Assembly: GCA_049487715.1 (NCBI GenBank)
Contig: CP150587.1
Location: forward strand, 186,001-250,000
Origin: Pycnococcus provasolii
Taxonomy: Eukaryota; Chlorophyta; Pseudoscourfieldiophyceae; Pseudoscourfieldiales
DNA: 64,000 bases
Direction of reading: 5' to 3'
The notes below the pieces were generated by a model. That model was given only the letters and a program-made list of their open reading frames with translations. It did no database searches and had not been told where the DNA came from. Each line of letters begins with the position of its first letter. Position 1 is the first letter of the stretch. Both the position numbers and the translations under genes were made by a program. Below are positions 19,897 through 29,756 of the stretch, one piece after another.

Positions 19897-22800
19897 TTAG
19901 TACATCGGCGCTGGCGCATAGTGCGCCATGCTCTCGTCCATGTCATTCGCCGCATGGTGGTGGTGAAACTCCGCTCCTTTCTCACCCCCATAGTCACCCC
20001 TCTCAACAATTACCGTGATGTTGTCGCCAACGGGAAGGCCCCACAAGTCACCGTAAGCTCTCGAAATCTTCCTCAGAGAGCGCGAGGGGTCAGCAGGTGG
20101 CGGGTGCCCGTGGCAGAAATTCACGCAGGCGAGCACATCCTCGGCTATCGTTCGAATCTCAAGAGGCTTACTGCCGCACGCATCGAAGTTCTTCGAGAAT
20201 AGACGCAAAAAATCTTGGCTAGTTTCCAGCTGAATCGAGCCGCTGATGGACACAACAACCGCTTCATCCAATCCTCTGCTTTTCTCATACTTCCTCAGCT
20301 CTTCGGTAGCTTTCGAACCATCGAGTCCGCCCTTCATGTGCTCGTCCATCAAAACCGCATCGTACGGGCGTGAGCTATCGCGAACAAACTGCATAAATTC
20401 GTGCGAGTTGCTGGCATTTGCAACATTCACAACCCCAGCCTTTCGCAATGCTCGATACAAAATTTTTCGATTCACGGCGTCGTCGTCGACAACCAACACA
20501 TTGTCGAGTACTGTTTTCGCCTGTGGCCATGGTCGCCGTCGACGAATCGGCAAAAGGGATTGTACGGATTGCGTGGTGGCGAGCTCGGGTGCAGGCGTGG
20601 GCACCGTCGCTTCAGCCAACGTATCAAGCATCACTGAGCGAGAAAAGACCCTGGAGTGTTTCGAAGATGCAGTTATCAGAACACCTTCGCTGATCATCCT
20701 CGATGCTATCAGATCTGGTTCTCTGGGTTGCCACGCATCATTCGGAAGCTTGTCGTGCTCCGACCCGATGTAATGCAGGATCCACTGCAGATGCTCATTG
20801 AGCTTCACCATGTCGATTGGCTTCGAAAGGATGCCGTCGAATCCACAAGCCGCATACCACAGCATGTCAGCCTCGGAAAAATTGCCAGATACCGCAACAA
20901 CTGGCGTCGGTTGCACGCCATCGAGCTTGAGCTCATGTTCGCGTACGGATCTAAGTGCTACGGAACCGTTCATGCGCGGCATGTTCTCATCCAAAAGCAC
21001 GAGATCGAAGCGCTGCATGCCCTCAACCATGCGTTCGATAACGTCTGTGCCATCCGTGCCTGTTACCACCTCCCAGTCGCCGCATTTCAACAAGTTCCTC
21101 TTGATGATAAGAACGTTCGTGTGCTCGTCATCCACCACGAGCACCCTTCGTTTATGATTCACGGTCGGTGAAGGCGCGGCTACTGGCTGTTTGGCATCAA
21201 CGGGCATTCCTTCCAAGATCGGTGGGTCGATTGGCAATGGCGAGGGTCCTGGCGAGGGTCCTGCCACAGTCGACATCGTTGCTTGGAAGAGTGACAGTGC
21301 TCGAAAAAAGGCGTCGGAAGTGGCAGCGGCAAGACTGCTTCCAGAACCCCAGTGTTGACGCACGGATTCTCCAACTTGCACTTCGACTAAAACGTCTTCT
21401 CCCTGCGAACTTTCGCGCACAACTCGCATGCTCATCCCCCACCCTTTCGATTCAGCAATCATTTCCATCTGCGCCGCCATCGCTGCCACCGTATTGGTAT
21501 TGGTGCCGTAGTACACGCTCGGAGGAGGAGTAAGAGGTGGCTTTGTCACGTGATTTGCACAGCTATGGGATGGAGGTAATGCACGAGGTAGTGAGGATGA
21601 ATCGGGCGTATTTGCGCCAGCTGGAGATGAAGATGAAGACGAGGTCCACATCGGCGGGCTTGCGATTGCCTTCTTCACGGTTTTTGGAGCACACGCCAAT
21701 TCCTTGGCCGAATCTCCGCACAGCTGACGAATCACGGGCTTCGTTTCGAGTTTTTCTGCAGATTTGGATGAATGCGCAGAAGTAGCAGCGTTCTCATTAG
21801 CCTTGTATGCACGCTCGAGATGAACCTCTAGGTAAAATGTCGACCCCACGTCAAATTCAGAGTCGCAGTGAACTGTACCACCCATTTTCCCCGCAAGATA
21901 TCTGCATAGAGTGAGCCCAAGGCCAGTAGAGCCATATTTCGCAACCTTGGATGCACTGCTGGAGTCTGATATTGTCTCGAACGGTTCAAACAACGTTTCG
22001 CGCTCATCCTCGGTTAATCCTCTCCCCGTGTCATGTACTGAGAACACCACATGCTGCTTGCCAAAGTCTCCTGGATTCTTGAGCTCGGCAGCGACTTTGA
22101 TTGTGCCAGCAGGCGTAAATTTGATGGCATTCCACGCAAAGTTGCTCACGCACTGCACAATACGAACAGAGTCGCCCAACAGCACGTCTTCCACGCAGTC
22201 GCCGAGGCGTAACTCTGAGATGGCTTTTAGACCTTTCTCCTGCGCGGCAGATCTGATTTGAGCAAGGACGGTCGTTATCACATCTTTCACTCGAAATTGT
22301 TCCTCGTTTATGGCAAGTTTCCCGCTTTCTGCGCGGCTCGTGTCTAGGATAGTGTCGACAATGCGACGCAGATGCTTACTGCACGATAGTGTTGTCATAA
22401 TGAGCTCCTTCCTGTCAGCCTCGGCTCCTGGGGTCATTTCCATTGCTTCCTCGCTGGCATACTCATCGGCCATGGTTTCCACCGTGGCAAGTATTCCATT
22501 GAGCGGATTGCGTATCTCGTGGCAGAGGTACGACACGTACTTCGACTTTGCCTCCAATGCAGCATTAGCAGCTATTTTTAGCGCCGTGGCTGTCTCGAGT
22601 GCATTGTGCAGGGTCATGTCTCGCACAGTCATTACAATCATTTGCCCTTTGGGTGCAATCCAAATATTTATTGCGGTATTTGTAGGTCGCGACGCAGACT
22701 CCAAGCGAAACGTGATTTCCGCGGAGGATTCCTCTTCCGACACCATGCAACGCTGAACTGCCATTTCAAGCTTGATCGCATCCTCTCGGCTCGTCTGTAG

Positions 22801-25254
22801 AAGACCAGAGACGCCAAAAAGCTCACCAACAACGGTCAATCCCATCGCTGATGCTGAATCTGCCCCCGTCAACCTCGCCAATGGTTGATTCCACCCCACC
22901 ACCAGTCCCTGTTTGTTGAGTACAGCAATGGGCGACTTGATATTTTCCAGCAGAGTCAGATCCACGCTGCCTGCTGAGAACTGCTCGTGGTCGTCCTGTG
23001 CAACAAGGGTCACTCCAACGAGATAGTCATGTTGGTTGCGCACAAAAAGGACTTTTGTGCGTCGTGATGTTGCGCCGATTGTGAGCACGATTTCATGCTC
23101 TGCACGTTCCTGAAACACGCTAGCACCCTTGCCCTTGGCCAGGACATCCCCAATGGCTCTTATCGAGGCTTCATTCGCGAATTCAGCTAGACTGGACCCA
23201 ATGACAGAATTAGTGGCGTGGCTGAAAAACTGCGCAGCTGCCTTATTCCACCCTTTGATGATCATCGCGCAGTCCACTGAGATGACTGGCAGCACGGCAT
23301 TGTCCACAATTGTGTTTAGCTCACCAGCAACCTGCTGAAGCCGCGACATGGACGAAATTCGTTTCTCATTCATGCAAACAACGAGCTTCGAGGACAGGCT
23401 CTCGACCGATTGTTCGTGTATCGCGTTGCGTGCAAGCATCCGGACGGTAGTGGCTGCATCTTCGCATTGCTCATTCCAGGGCGCCGAAGTGAATTCCACA
23501 GTTTCAAGAAATTGCTCAAAAGAACTTCGGGGCGTCAAAGGCGATGGTTTCCCGAAGAACGATGGCACCGCGGAAGTACTGGCCCTCTGTGAATCTGGTG
23601 AACCCGCCCACGTCATTTCGCGCCTCCACTCCGGTGCGAACCAAAGTAGATACGAGTTGCGATTTCCGCTTGGACATTCCACCCTTCGTGCTAGAAGTCC
23701 GCTCACGACGCCACGAAGATTCTCGGCTCCGATGAAGCCAGCGTTGTGCAAGCTAGTAGTGCTGTACATGTTGCCACCATCCGTGCTATCACCGGCAGTC
23801 ATACGACTCTCTACAAAGTTACGAATCTCGACGATCCTCCCCTCTGGCGGTGTTGTTCCCGTCGTGGCTATTCGCGTCCCAGTGATCAAGGCAAAACCGG
23901 AAGCTTTGCAAATTCGCTGAACCAAGGATACACCATCCTGATTCGCCAAAGGCTTGATGAGACTTTCAAGGATTTCGTGATTGTCGTCGCACGACTCTGC
24001 GGCGTTGCAAACTGCCGTGTACAAGGAGGACTGGATGTATGCACTCGATCTCTCCTGAACTAGCTTTGACAATCCGCGCATGTTCTGCACGCGCATCGCA
24101 AAGGCATCCACCAAGAACTGCGTCGCTGCGCGCTCCGCGTACGGGGCGACGCGTGCCTCTCCAATGTTATGGCACACAATCATGGCCCAAGCTTTATCGT
24201 TCTTGCTGTTATCGTTGAACCAAGCGGGCAGTACGACGGAGAACGTGAGCGTCGAGCGAACGCCCATGTTGGTCAAGTATTGCCCGTGGCAGGCGTGTAT
24301 GCCGCGTGCGTTCGACTTCTCGAGGTCGACGTGCCCTTCGATGCTGCTGAGGCGGTGCACCTTCTTCTGCTCGCTTTGCACGTCGGCGGTGACCCTCGAC
24401 CTGTTCTTGATCAAGCTTTTCATCGCGTACTTTGGAATGTCCGTCGCCGGGAAGTGCAGTCCGAGGAAGCTTTGCTCGACGCCGTCCGCGCGGCTTTCCG
24501 CGATGACTTCGCCGTGCATGTCCTCGTGGAAGCGGTAGCACATGACGCGCGAGTACCCGGTGAGTTTGCGCACCTCCTGCGCGACAACCTGGCACAGTTC
24601 CTGCTCCGACTCGTCCAGAGCCTCTTCGTCGAAGCGCACTCGCTGAATTCTTGCGATGGCAGCCTCCGCCGCGAAGTGCGCGTGCATTGCGCCGTCGTGT
24701 TGCACCGCGGCGGAGTTGAGAATTTTCTTTTCATTTTCGAGCGAGATTCCGCTCGACCTTTCGAGGTCGACGACGAACCCTTCCCTGGAGCGGTGCAAGA
24801 TTGCCGTGACTGGCGTATCCCGGAACTCCTTTTTTTTTCTCACCCACAGAGTCACGGGCGACGCCAGGTGCGGGTCGCGCGAAAGCAGCGCGCTTCTCAG
24901 CCTTGCGGCGGACTCCTCCTGAAGGCTTTCCAAGAACGGTTTGTTCAGCAGTTGGCTCTTGACGGCATCTTCGCCACTATGTTCGTGTTCGTCGTTGAAC
25001 TCGATGAACTCGTTCACGTTTTCGGAAGCTGCGAGTACTTCGAACGGTTCACGCGGAGCGAGCACGACCACCGCGCCAAACGCCTGGATTTCTTGCGTGC
25101 CACTGAAGTATAGGGCGTACTCGTGCGGCGGAATATTATTGCGATAAGCTGTGGACGCCGCCTCCTCTGCTGGTGTCATCATTCTCTGAGCTTCGTCGGG
25201 TGGAGCAACACCAGAGTCCGATGTTGATGTCGTTGATGTCGTCGTCGTGGCCAT
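19897..25254 (-). CDS. PHY: Phytochrome hybrid histidine kinase with two receiver domains
   Basis: A 1785-residue red/far-red-type photoreceptor. The ATG at 25254 (MATTTTSTTS) is chosen because the longer frame starts with GTG. Domains in order: N-terminal PAS (about 40-150); GAF (about 190-375) with the DIP motif in FPATDIP near 270 and the bilin-binding Cys322 in HACHGQYL; PHY (about 390-600) with the tongue motif PRSSF; two PAS domains (about 645-890); histidine kinase with His912 in LCHEIRNP, an N-box (NAIKFTP) and G-boxes (DTGRGL, GSTGLGL); a low-complexity linker; REC1 (about 1370-1490) with Asp1422 in LLDENMP; REC2 (about 1585-1710) with Asp1637 in LMDEHM. All phosphorelay residues are present, so it should be an active His-Asp relay, unlike land-plant phytochromes. 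Conserved Lys of both REC domains (SKPI, SKPL) is also visible. Confidence 0.97.
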   Translation of the reverse strand: MATTTTSTTSTSDSGVAPPDEAQRMMTPAEEAASTAYRNNIPPHEYALYFSGTQEIQAFGAVVVLAPREPFEVLAASENVNEFIEFNDEHEHSGEDAVKSQLLNKPFLESLQEESAARLRSALLSRDPHLASPVTLWVRKKKEFRDTPVTAILHRSREGFVVDLERSSGISLENEKKILNSAAVQHDGAMHAHFAAEAAIARIQRVRFDEEALDESEQELCQVVAQEVRKLTGYSRVMCYRFHEDMHGEVIAESRADGVEQSFLGLHFPATDIPKYAMKSLIKNRSRVTADVQSEQKKVHRLSSIEGHVDLEKSNARGIHACHGQYLTNMGVRSTLTFSVVLPAWFNDNSKNDKAWAMIVCHNIGEARVAPYAERAATQFLVDAFAMRVQNMRGLSKLVQERSSAYIQSSLYTAVCNAAESCDDNHEILESLIKPLANQDGVSLVQRICKASGFALITGTRIATTGTTPPEGRIVEIRNFVESRMTAGDSTDGGNMYSTTSLHNAGFIGAENLRGVVSGLLARRVECPSGNRNSYLLWFAPEWRREMTWAGSPDSQRASTSAVPSFFGKPSPLTPRSSFEQFLETVEFTSAPWNEQCEDAATTVRMLARNAIHEQSVESLSSKLVVCMNEKRISSMSRLQQVAGELNTIVDNAVLPVISVDCAMIIKGWNKAAAQFFSHATNSVIGSSLAEFANEASIRAIGDVLAKGKGASVFQERAEHEIVLTIGATSRRTKVLFVRNQHDYLVGVTLVAQDDHEQFSAGSVDLTLLENIKSPIAVLNKQGLVVGWNQPLARLTGADSASAMGLTVVGELFGVSGLLQTSREDAIKLEMAVQRCMVSEEESSAEITFRLESASRPTNTAINIWIAPKGQMIVMTVRDMTLHNALETATALKIAANAALEAKSKYVSYLCHEIRNPLNGILATVETMADEYASEEAMEMTPGAEADRKELIMTTLSCSKHLRRIVDTILDTSRAESGKLAINEEQFRVKDVITTVLAQIRSAAQEKGLKAISELRLGDCVEDVLLGDSVRIVQCVSNFAWNAIKFTPAGTIKVAAELKNPGDFGKQHVVFSVHDTGRGLTEDERETLFEPFETISDSSSASKVAKYGSTGLGLTLCRYLAGKMGGTVHCDSEFDVGSTFYLEVHLERAYKANENAATSAHSSKSAEKLETKPVIRQLCGDSAKELACAPKTVKKAIASPPMWTSSSSSSPAGANTPDSSSLPRALPPSHSCANHVTKPPLTPPPSVYYGTNTNTVAAMAAQMEMIAESKGWGMSMRVVRESSQGEDVLVEVQVGESVRQHWGSGSSLAAATSDAFFRALSLFQATMSTVAGPSPGPSPLPIDPPILEGMPVDAKQPVAAPSPTVNHKRRVLVVDDEHTNVLIIKRNLLKCGDWEVVTGTDGTDVIERMVEGMQRFDLVLLDENMPRMNGSVALRSVREHELKLDGVQPTPVVAVSGNFSEADMLWYAACGFDGILSKPIDMVKLNEHLQWILHYIGSEHDKLPNDAWQPREPDLIASRMISEGVLITASSKHSRVFSRSVMLDTLAEATVPTPAPELATTQSVQSLLPIRRRRPWPQAKTVLDNVLVVDDDAVNRKILYRALRKAGVVNVANASNSHEFMQFVRDSSRPYDAVLMDEHMKGGLDGSKATEELRKYEKSRGLDEAVVVSISGSIQLETSQDFLRLFSKNFDACGSKPLEIRTIAEDVLACVNFCHGHPPPADPSRSLRKISRAYGDLWGLPVGDNITVIVERGDYGGEKGAEFHHHHAANDMDESMAHYAPAPMY

Positions 25255-25874
25255 GTTGTCGTGCCAAGACTGACTGACTTCTTTCAAGGCCGGGCGGCGA
25301 GAACAAAAAGTGCGTGTGGCAGACTTTTGCAAAGCGTGCGAGCGCACAAACAAAAAACTCAAACCCACGAGTGAGAAGATTAACAGATACGGTTCCTCTT
25401 ATCTTATCAGAGACTTCAGTGCCGTGCAGTGTATCGGCCAACAAGGTTAGCCTTATCTGTGCTCTCCCCCTGCAAGATACCTGCAAGAAAACAATAAGGC
25501 TGCTGTGCTGTGTAACTGAAAACTGAGACACAGTTGAACAACACGTGCTTTGCGTGCTGCCCTGATACCTGTATGGAACCTTACAGCGACTCACCAAAAA
25601 GGTTATGAAATAGGAAACCTGGCAGCCTATCGTAGGTGGGGGGAACTGCTGAACACGTTCACCTGCTGAAAACGGAAAACGGAAAACGGAAAACTGGGTG
25701 GGTTGACACACAGATACAGATACGTGTACACAGATACACCTGTATCTGTGTGTGCTAATTAGAAGAAGTCCAGACGAAGAATGAATGAACCCCTGGAGAA
25801 GAAACACGGAGCTGAAGAAACACTCTGCTCAAGAGTATATATTCCAAAAGGTAATTCCAACAAGACCTTAAGAA

Positions 25875-25960
25875 GGATGCTTAAGCCTGATGTTGCTCGC
25901 CCGCTCGAGTGTAAGCTTAACAAGACAAGCACAAAGGTGGCTGCTTAAGCCGTTGCTCGC
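25875..25960 (+). repeat. Dispersed repeat, copy A (TTGCTCGCCCGAGTGTAAGC family)
   Basis: GATGTTGCTCGCCCGCTCGAGTGTAAGCTTAACAAGAC followed by GGCTGCTTAAGCCGTTGCTC; the same elements recur as a cluster at 37430-37700. Part of it (GGCTGCTTAAGCC) is an imperfect palindrome. Confidence 0.8.
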
Positions 25961-26441
25961 CACACACAGATACGGATTATTTATTTATTTTGAGTTTTTT
26001 TCGGGAAAAAAAAAAGATGTTCAAGAAAAAAAAGTATGGGACCAGATAAGATACGTGGGTCGTGGGAAATACAAGGAAAACGTTAAGTTTAGGGGTTGGT
26101 TGGTTTGCCACCTGGAATATTGCAATGGGTCCCACACCGCGACCAGCCGACCACCCAGTGCCACCGCGTCTACCTTTACTGGTCTCGTGAGTCTCGTGCT
26201 TCTCGTCTCTTCGTTGAGTTCTCCTTCCGCCCACATACCTTTATGATGACATGATCCCTCCTCTCATAAACCTTTAGATGGACCACGCACGCACGCTGTC
26301 CCTCTCGTAAACCCTTTCTGTGATTTGTAGAGTACCAGGTGCGAAAGCGGCCAAGAACACACAACCTTCACTAGACTCACGAGGAAGAACGGGAAGCACG
26401 GAAGCACGCGTTGCTTTAATTGTCGCGGCCTTTCCCTTTTT

Positions 26442-26898
26442 TTATGACCGATTCCAGGCAAGCTTGCGGTGGCACCGTAAAAGCGAGTCGTTTTCACGGT
26501 CATTTGCAAGTTTTTGGCATGTCTTGAGAGGTCTTGGGGAGTTTTCCAGGCGCTTTTCAAGTTTTCTAGGAGTTTTTAGAGGTTTCAGCAAGGTTTCAGA
26601 GAGGGAAAAAAACACATTCCAAGCTTGTTTCTCAGAAGAGGCACGCGCTCATTCCGCACAAAGCCTCACGTCAAAAGAACCTCGAAGATACAATGGACTG
26701 TGCACTTCTCAGCAAAACTCTGACTTTTTCTGTGTTCCTCATTTCTTGCCGTTTCTGGCGATTTCTGGCGATTTCTGGCGATTTCTGGGAAATTTTCCCC
26801 GTTGTGTTTGGTCGGGCAGAGCGAATTCGATGGAATTCGACCGAATTCGACTGAAAACGAGTTTAAAGCACTGCAAGCTTGCCTGGAATCGGTCATAA
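26442..26898. mobile_element. Small non-autonomous TIR element (MITE-like)
   Basis: TTATGACCGATTCCAGGCAA plus GCTTGC at 26442-26467 is the exact reverse complement of 26873-26898. The two 26-bp ends enclose about 405 bp without a coding sequence. The ends are flanked by TA on each side, which would fit a Tc1/mariner-type TA target duplication, but TA could equally belong to the repeat. The interior carries EcoRI-like GAATTC motifs also found near 44150. Confidence 0.65.
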
Positions 26899-27395
26899 TT
26901 GTAAAAGTTATACCAGTACCAGTCGTGGTTGGGCACCTTTCTTTCCCAATACATAATTCCCCATCGTAGCCCCTTCTTCATCAAGTGTCCCTCGGGCCTC
27001 GGCCCGTTGTGCAAGACAGACCTTGGTGGACGGGAGGGGGCCTCGACCAAGCTGCCGTGTTTCTTGCCGGAGCCCCTCGGGGGATCCCGTTGTCCCGCGC
27101 CACTCAAGGAAAAGTGCAAACACGAGACCTACAAGTCCTTGAAGAATGAAGAAGGTCTTCCCCTCCTTCTCCCCACTTCCCCAGACAGTCCTGTTCTGTT
27201 CTGTGAAGCAGTGAAGGTAGTTCTGTGGTGGGCCCCAGGAGTCCAGGGGAGAGTTCCATGGGTACCCCCTTTGTACAAAAAGCTCTTCTTTCTTCTTCTG
27301 AGTTCGGCCTTCCCTGCCTGGAAACCTGATGAGGGAAAGCTTCGCCCAAGTTCCGAGTTCCGGCCTTCACTGACAGACTGAGGCTTCGTGATGCC

Positions 27396-28253
27396 ATGTC
27401 GATGATGTGCGCATCGATGTCCGCCCGTGTTGCCCCCAACACGGTGTGGGATGTGTGGACGTGCGGCTGCGGCTCCATGGAGCTCTCAATCAACGAGCGG
27501 CCCTATATAGCTTGCATGGAGTGCTACTGCGACGACTGCGTTCGGAGAATGCGCATCGTCAAGAAGCACTACGAGAAGCCGGAGGGCGCCTCGTTGAACA
27601 AGTTCAGCCCAGGCGGAGGGTACCTGATGGTGAACGCCTCGAGCCGATCCATGACGTTCGTCAAAGGGAAGGAGCACATCGGGTACTTCCGAGCGACGGT
27701 GTGCTTCCGCGACAAGAGGACGGGCAAGGTCATCCCCATGGACGCGTGGAAGGACCACGCACTCGAGCCGGAGCCGTTCTACCGGCCGAAGGAGCAGGGC
27801 GTGAAGGACTCGGCCGTAGGAACGCGAAGCACGCTCAACGTCTACACCAAGTGCTGCGGGTCAATGATGTGCCACATTCCCGAGGCGCACCCGTGGGCGG
27901 TGGAGGTGAACCCGAACGGCCTGGAGAGGTGGAGCTTCGACAAGCTCAAGGCGCCCGACGGCAACGCACCGGTAATCTTCGGCTCGTACGGCTCCACGCG
28001 TAGCCTCACCGGCGTGCCTCTTCCGGATGCGAAGCCTCCGATCCCGCCCGACGTGTGCGGGCCGTGCCGCTTCCAGCTCAACCGCGGTTTCCTCGGCGTT
28101 CCGCTCTTCGGCGGCGTCGCGGGCGACGGCCTGGCCAAGTGGTTCGGCGACACCAAGGAGCCTCTGCTCAAGCTGCCCAAGGCGGGTGTGCCCTCGTACA
28201 TGGGCATTCCCATCGACTACGTCGACGACGCCGCGCTGCTCGTGCCGCAGTGA
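27396..28253 (+). CDS. GFA/CENP-V-superfamily zinc protein, DUF6151-like
   Basis: A 285-residue protein starting at the ATG at 27396. The zinc-site pattern of the GFA (glutathione-dependent formaldehyde-activating enzyme-like) fold is visible: CGCG near residue 23, CMECYCDDC near residue 40, and KCCGSMM near residue 152. The CYCDDC and paired-Cys CCGS signatures resemble the DUF6151 subgroup, known mainly from bacteria, more than classical GFA. Residues beyond 160 (Pro-rich, PDAKPPIPPDVCGPCRFQLN) form an extra C-terminal region with two more cysteines. No enzymatic substrate can be assigned. No transit peptide is evident. Isolation between long spacers and the bacterial-like fold raise the possibility of transfer. 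Confidence 0.75.
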   Translation: MSMMCASMSARVAPNTVWDVWTCGCGSMELSINERPYIACMECYCDDCVRRMRIVKKHYEKPEGASLNKFSPGGGYLMVNASSRSMTFVKGKEHIGYFRATVCFRDKRTGKVIPMDAWKDHALEPEPFYRPKEQGVKDSAVGTRSTLNVYTKCCGSMMCHIPEAHPWAVEVNPNGLERWSFDKLKAPDGNAPVIFGSYGSTRSLTGVPLPDAKPPIPPDVCGPCRFQLNRGFLGVPLFGGVAGDGLAKWFGDTKEPLLKLPKAGVPSYMGIPIDYVDDAALLVPQ

Positions 28254-29756
28254 GTGAGTGAAGACAAGACGACGTGCGAGGTCGCATGGCATCCCTCCGT
28301 TCGTCGTCAGCCTTGATTGCGACGGAGTGGAGCGTGTACGTTTCGTGGGAACCTATGCAGTCGGAACCTCATCGCCAAGGAGTTTGGGTACGCGAGTCAA
28401 AGGCGACTCCCAATGTCTTAAGGAGGCGAGAAACCCAGGAGGCGATTCTCGGACCCTCCATTATTATTCTCGGAATCTGGGTCTGATCTTCGTGTCTCAA
28501 GAAACACACTCTTTCACTCAGCAGTGGACTTTGTAGTAATATAAATCATGTCATTTCCCCTTGCCTTGCATTTACGCAAAAAGATACTGTGCATACCTTT
28601 ATCGAATAGAGCGGAGCAGGGTTTGGAGTGGCGAGCGCGCGAGACGCGCATAAACCGCCGTTTTCGCAGCAGCCGGGAACAGGGTTCTAATGCTGCGTGG
28701 TTGGTCTTTCTAGGGCTGCCAGCGGCACGAAGAAAGGACGACACCTACGGGAGGGGACACCGGAACAACACTCTAAGGGAACACGACAAGGGAACACGGA
28801 GCACGCACAGCAGGGGGGATACCCCTTGAGGCACTGCCTGCCGCCTCCTCGCGCGGTGACTCAACGCGGTGCGGCTCGAGGGAAGAGGGAGAGGGAATAT
28901 TGGGTTCATATTTCTTTTTTAATACACCCACCCACCCGCCCGGCGGGCAGCCGTCAGCTCACGTGTTCGCGCGTGAACTAACAGGCTGGAGAGGTTATCA
29001 TCGGGCCGTCAGCTCACGTGTTCGCGCGACGTGTTCACTAACAGGCTGGAGAGGTGATCGGGAACCCTTTTTGAGCAGGAATATGCTTTGGCTGAGGCCT
29101 GAGGGACCCTCTCCCCTGGCACACCGTCTAACCTTAGGAGAGCAAGAAAATTGTCCAGGGGGTTCCTCGCGGTCAAACCCCCAATTCATGATTGTTAAAA
29201 ACGCGTCCGGGCTCCTCGAACACGCGGACGCCTGGGCACTCCCTTGGTCAAACATCAGGGTGGACATTGACGTGAGGAGTGAGTGACCGGCCGCTCGTGC
29301 TCGTCCCTTCGAAGGGCCTTAAGACACAGGTCTTGACTCTTGCTTGCCACACTGTCGTCGTTTCATATTACTTGGCTGGGCTGCCACTTCATTAGCTGAC
29401 ACAACGCACGCTAGCAGCACTTGCCGCAGCTTGCGTCATCAGCTCGCAGCTCACGGCTTACGGCTCACGGCTCGCACTCCATTGCCACTGGGACGACGCT
29501 AGCAGCTTGCCCACAGGCTCACAGGCTCACAGCCCTTGCCACGCCTCTCGCTTCGGCGTCTCGCTCTCTTAAGCAGCTGGCCGGCTTACACTCTTCGGTA
29601 TCTCTCTCGCTCTCACGTGGCACATCTTTCACGTCGCTCAGATTTTGGTTTTATCCTGCCAGAATCACGCACTCAATCACTTCATTCTTCTGGAGTCTCT
29701 CTATCCATAGAGGTCTGAAGACGCCACGATCTTCTCAGCCTTAACGCAGAACAGCA
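28254..29756. other. Long spacer, no recognised gene
   Basis: Contains a direct repeat of about 45 bp (28951-28994 and 29006-29055) and short CAGCTCACGGCTTACGGCTC-type repeats at 29440-29530 ahead of the next gene. Nothing else supported. Confidence 0.5.
28951..29055. repeat. Direct repeat, two copies
   Basis: CCGTCAGCTCACGTGTTCGC with ACTAACAGGCTGGAGAGGT downstream occurs twice, at 28951-28994 and 29006-29055; the second copy has a small internal insertion. Confidence 0.85.

Larger units (their letters stand above)
25255..27395. other. Long spacer with repeats, no recognised gene
   Basis: Holds a dispersed-repeat copy (25875-25960), A/T homopolymers (25985-26030), a TIR element (26442-26898), a fourfold TTTCTGGCGA run (26753-26790), and 500 bp before the next gene in which I see nothing. 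The open frames are short and of random composition. Confidence 0.5.

Noticed and set aside
25255-25368. 38-residue extension of the phytochrome
   Set aside because: It begins at GTG and shows no conserved motif; an ATG lies at 25254.
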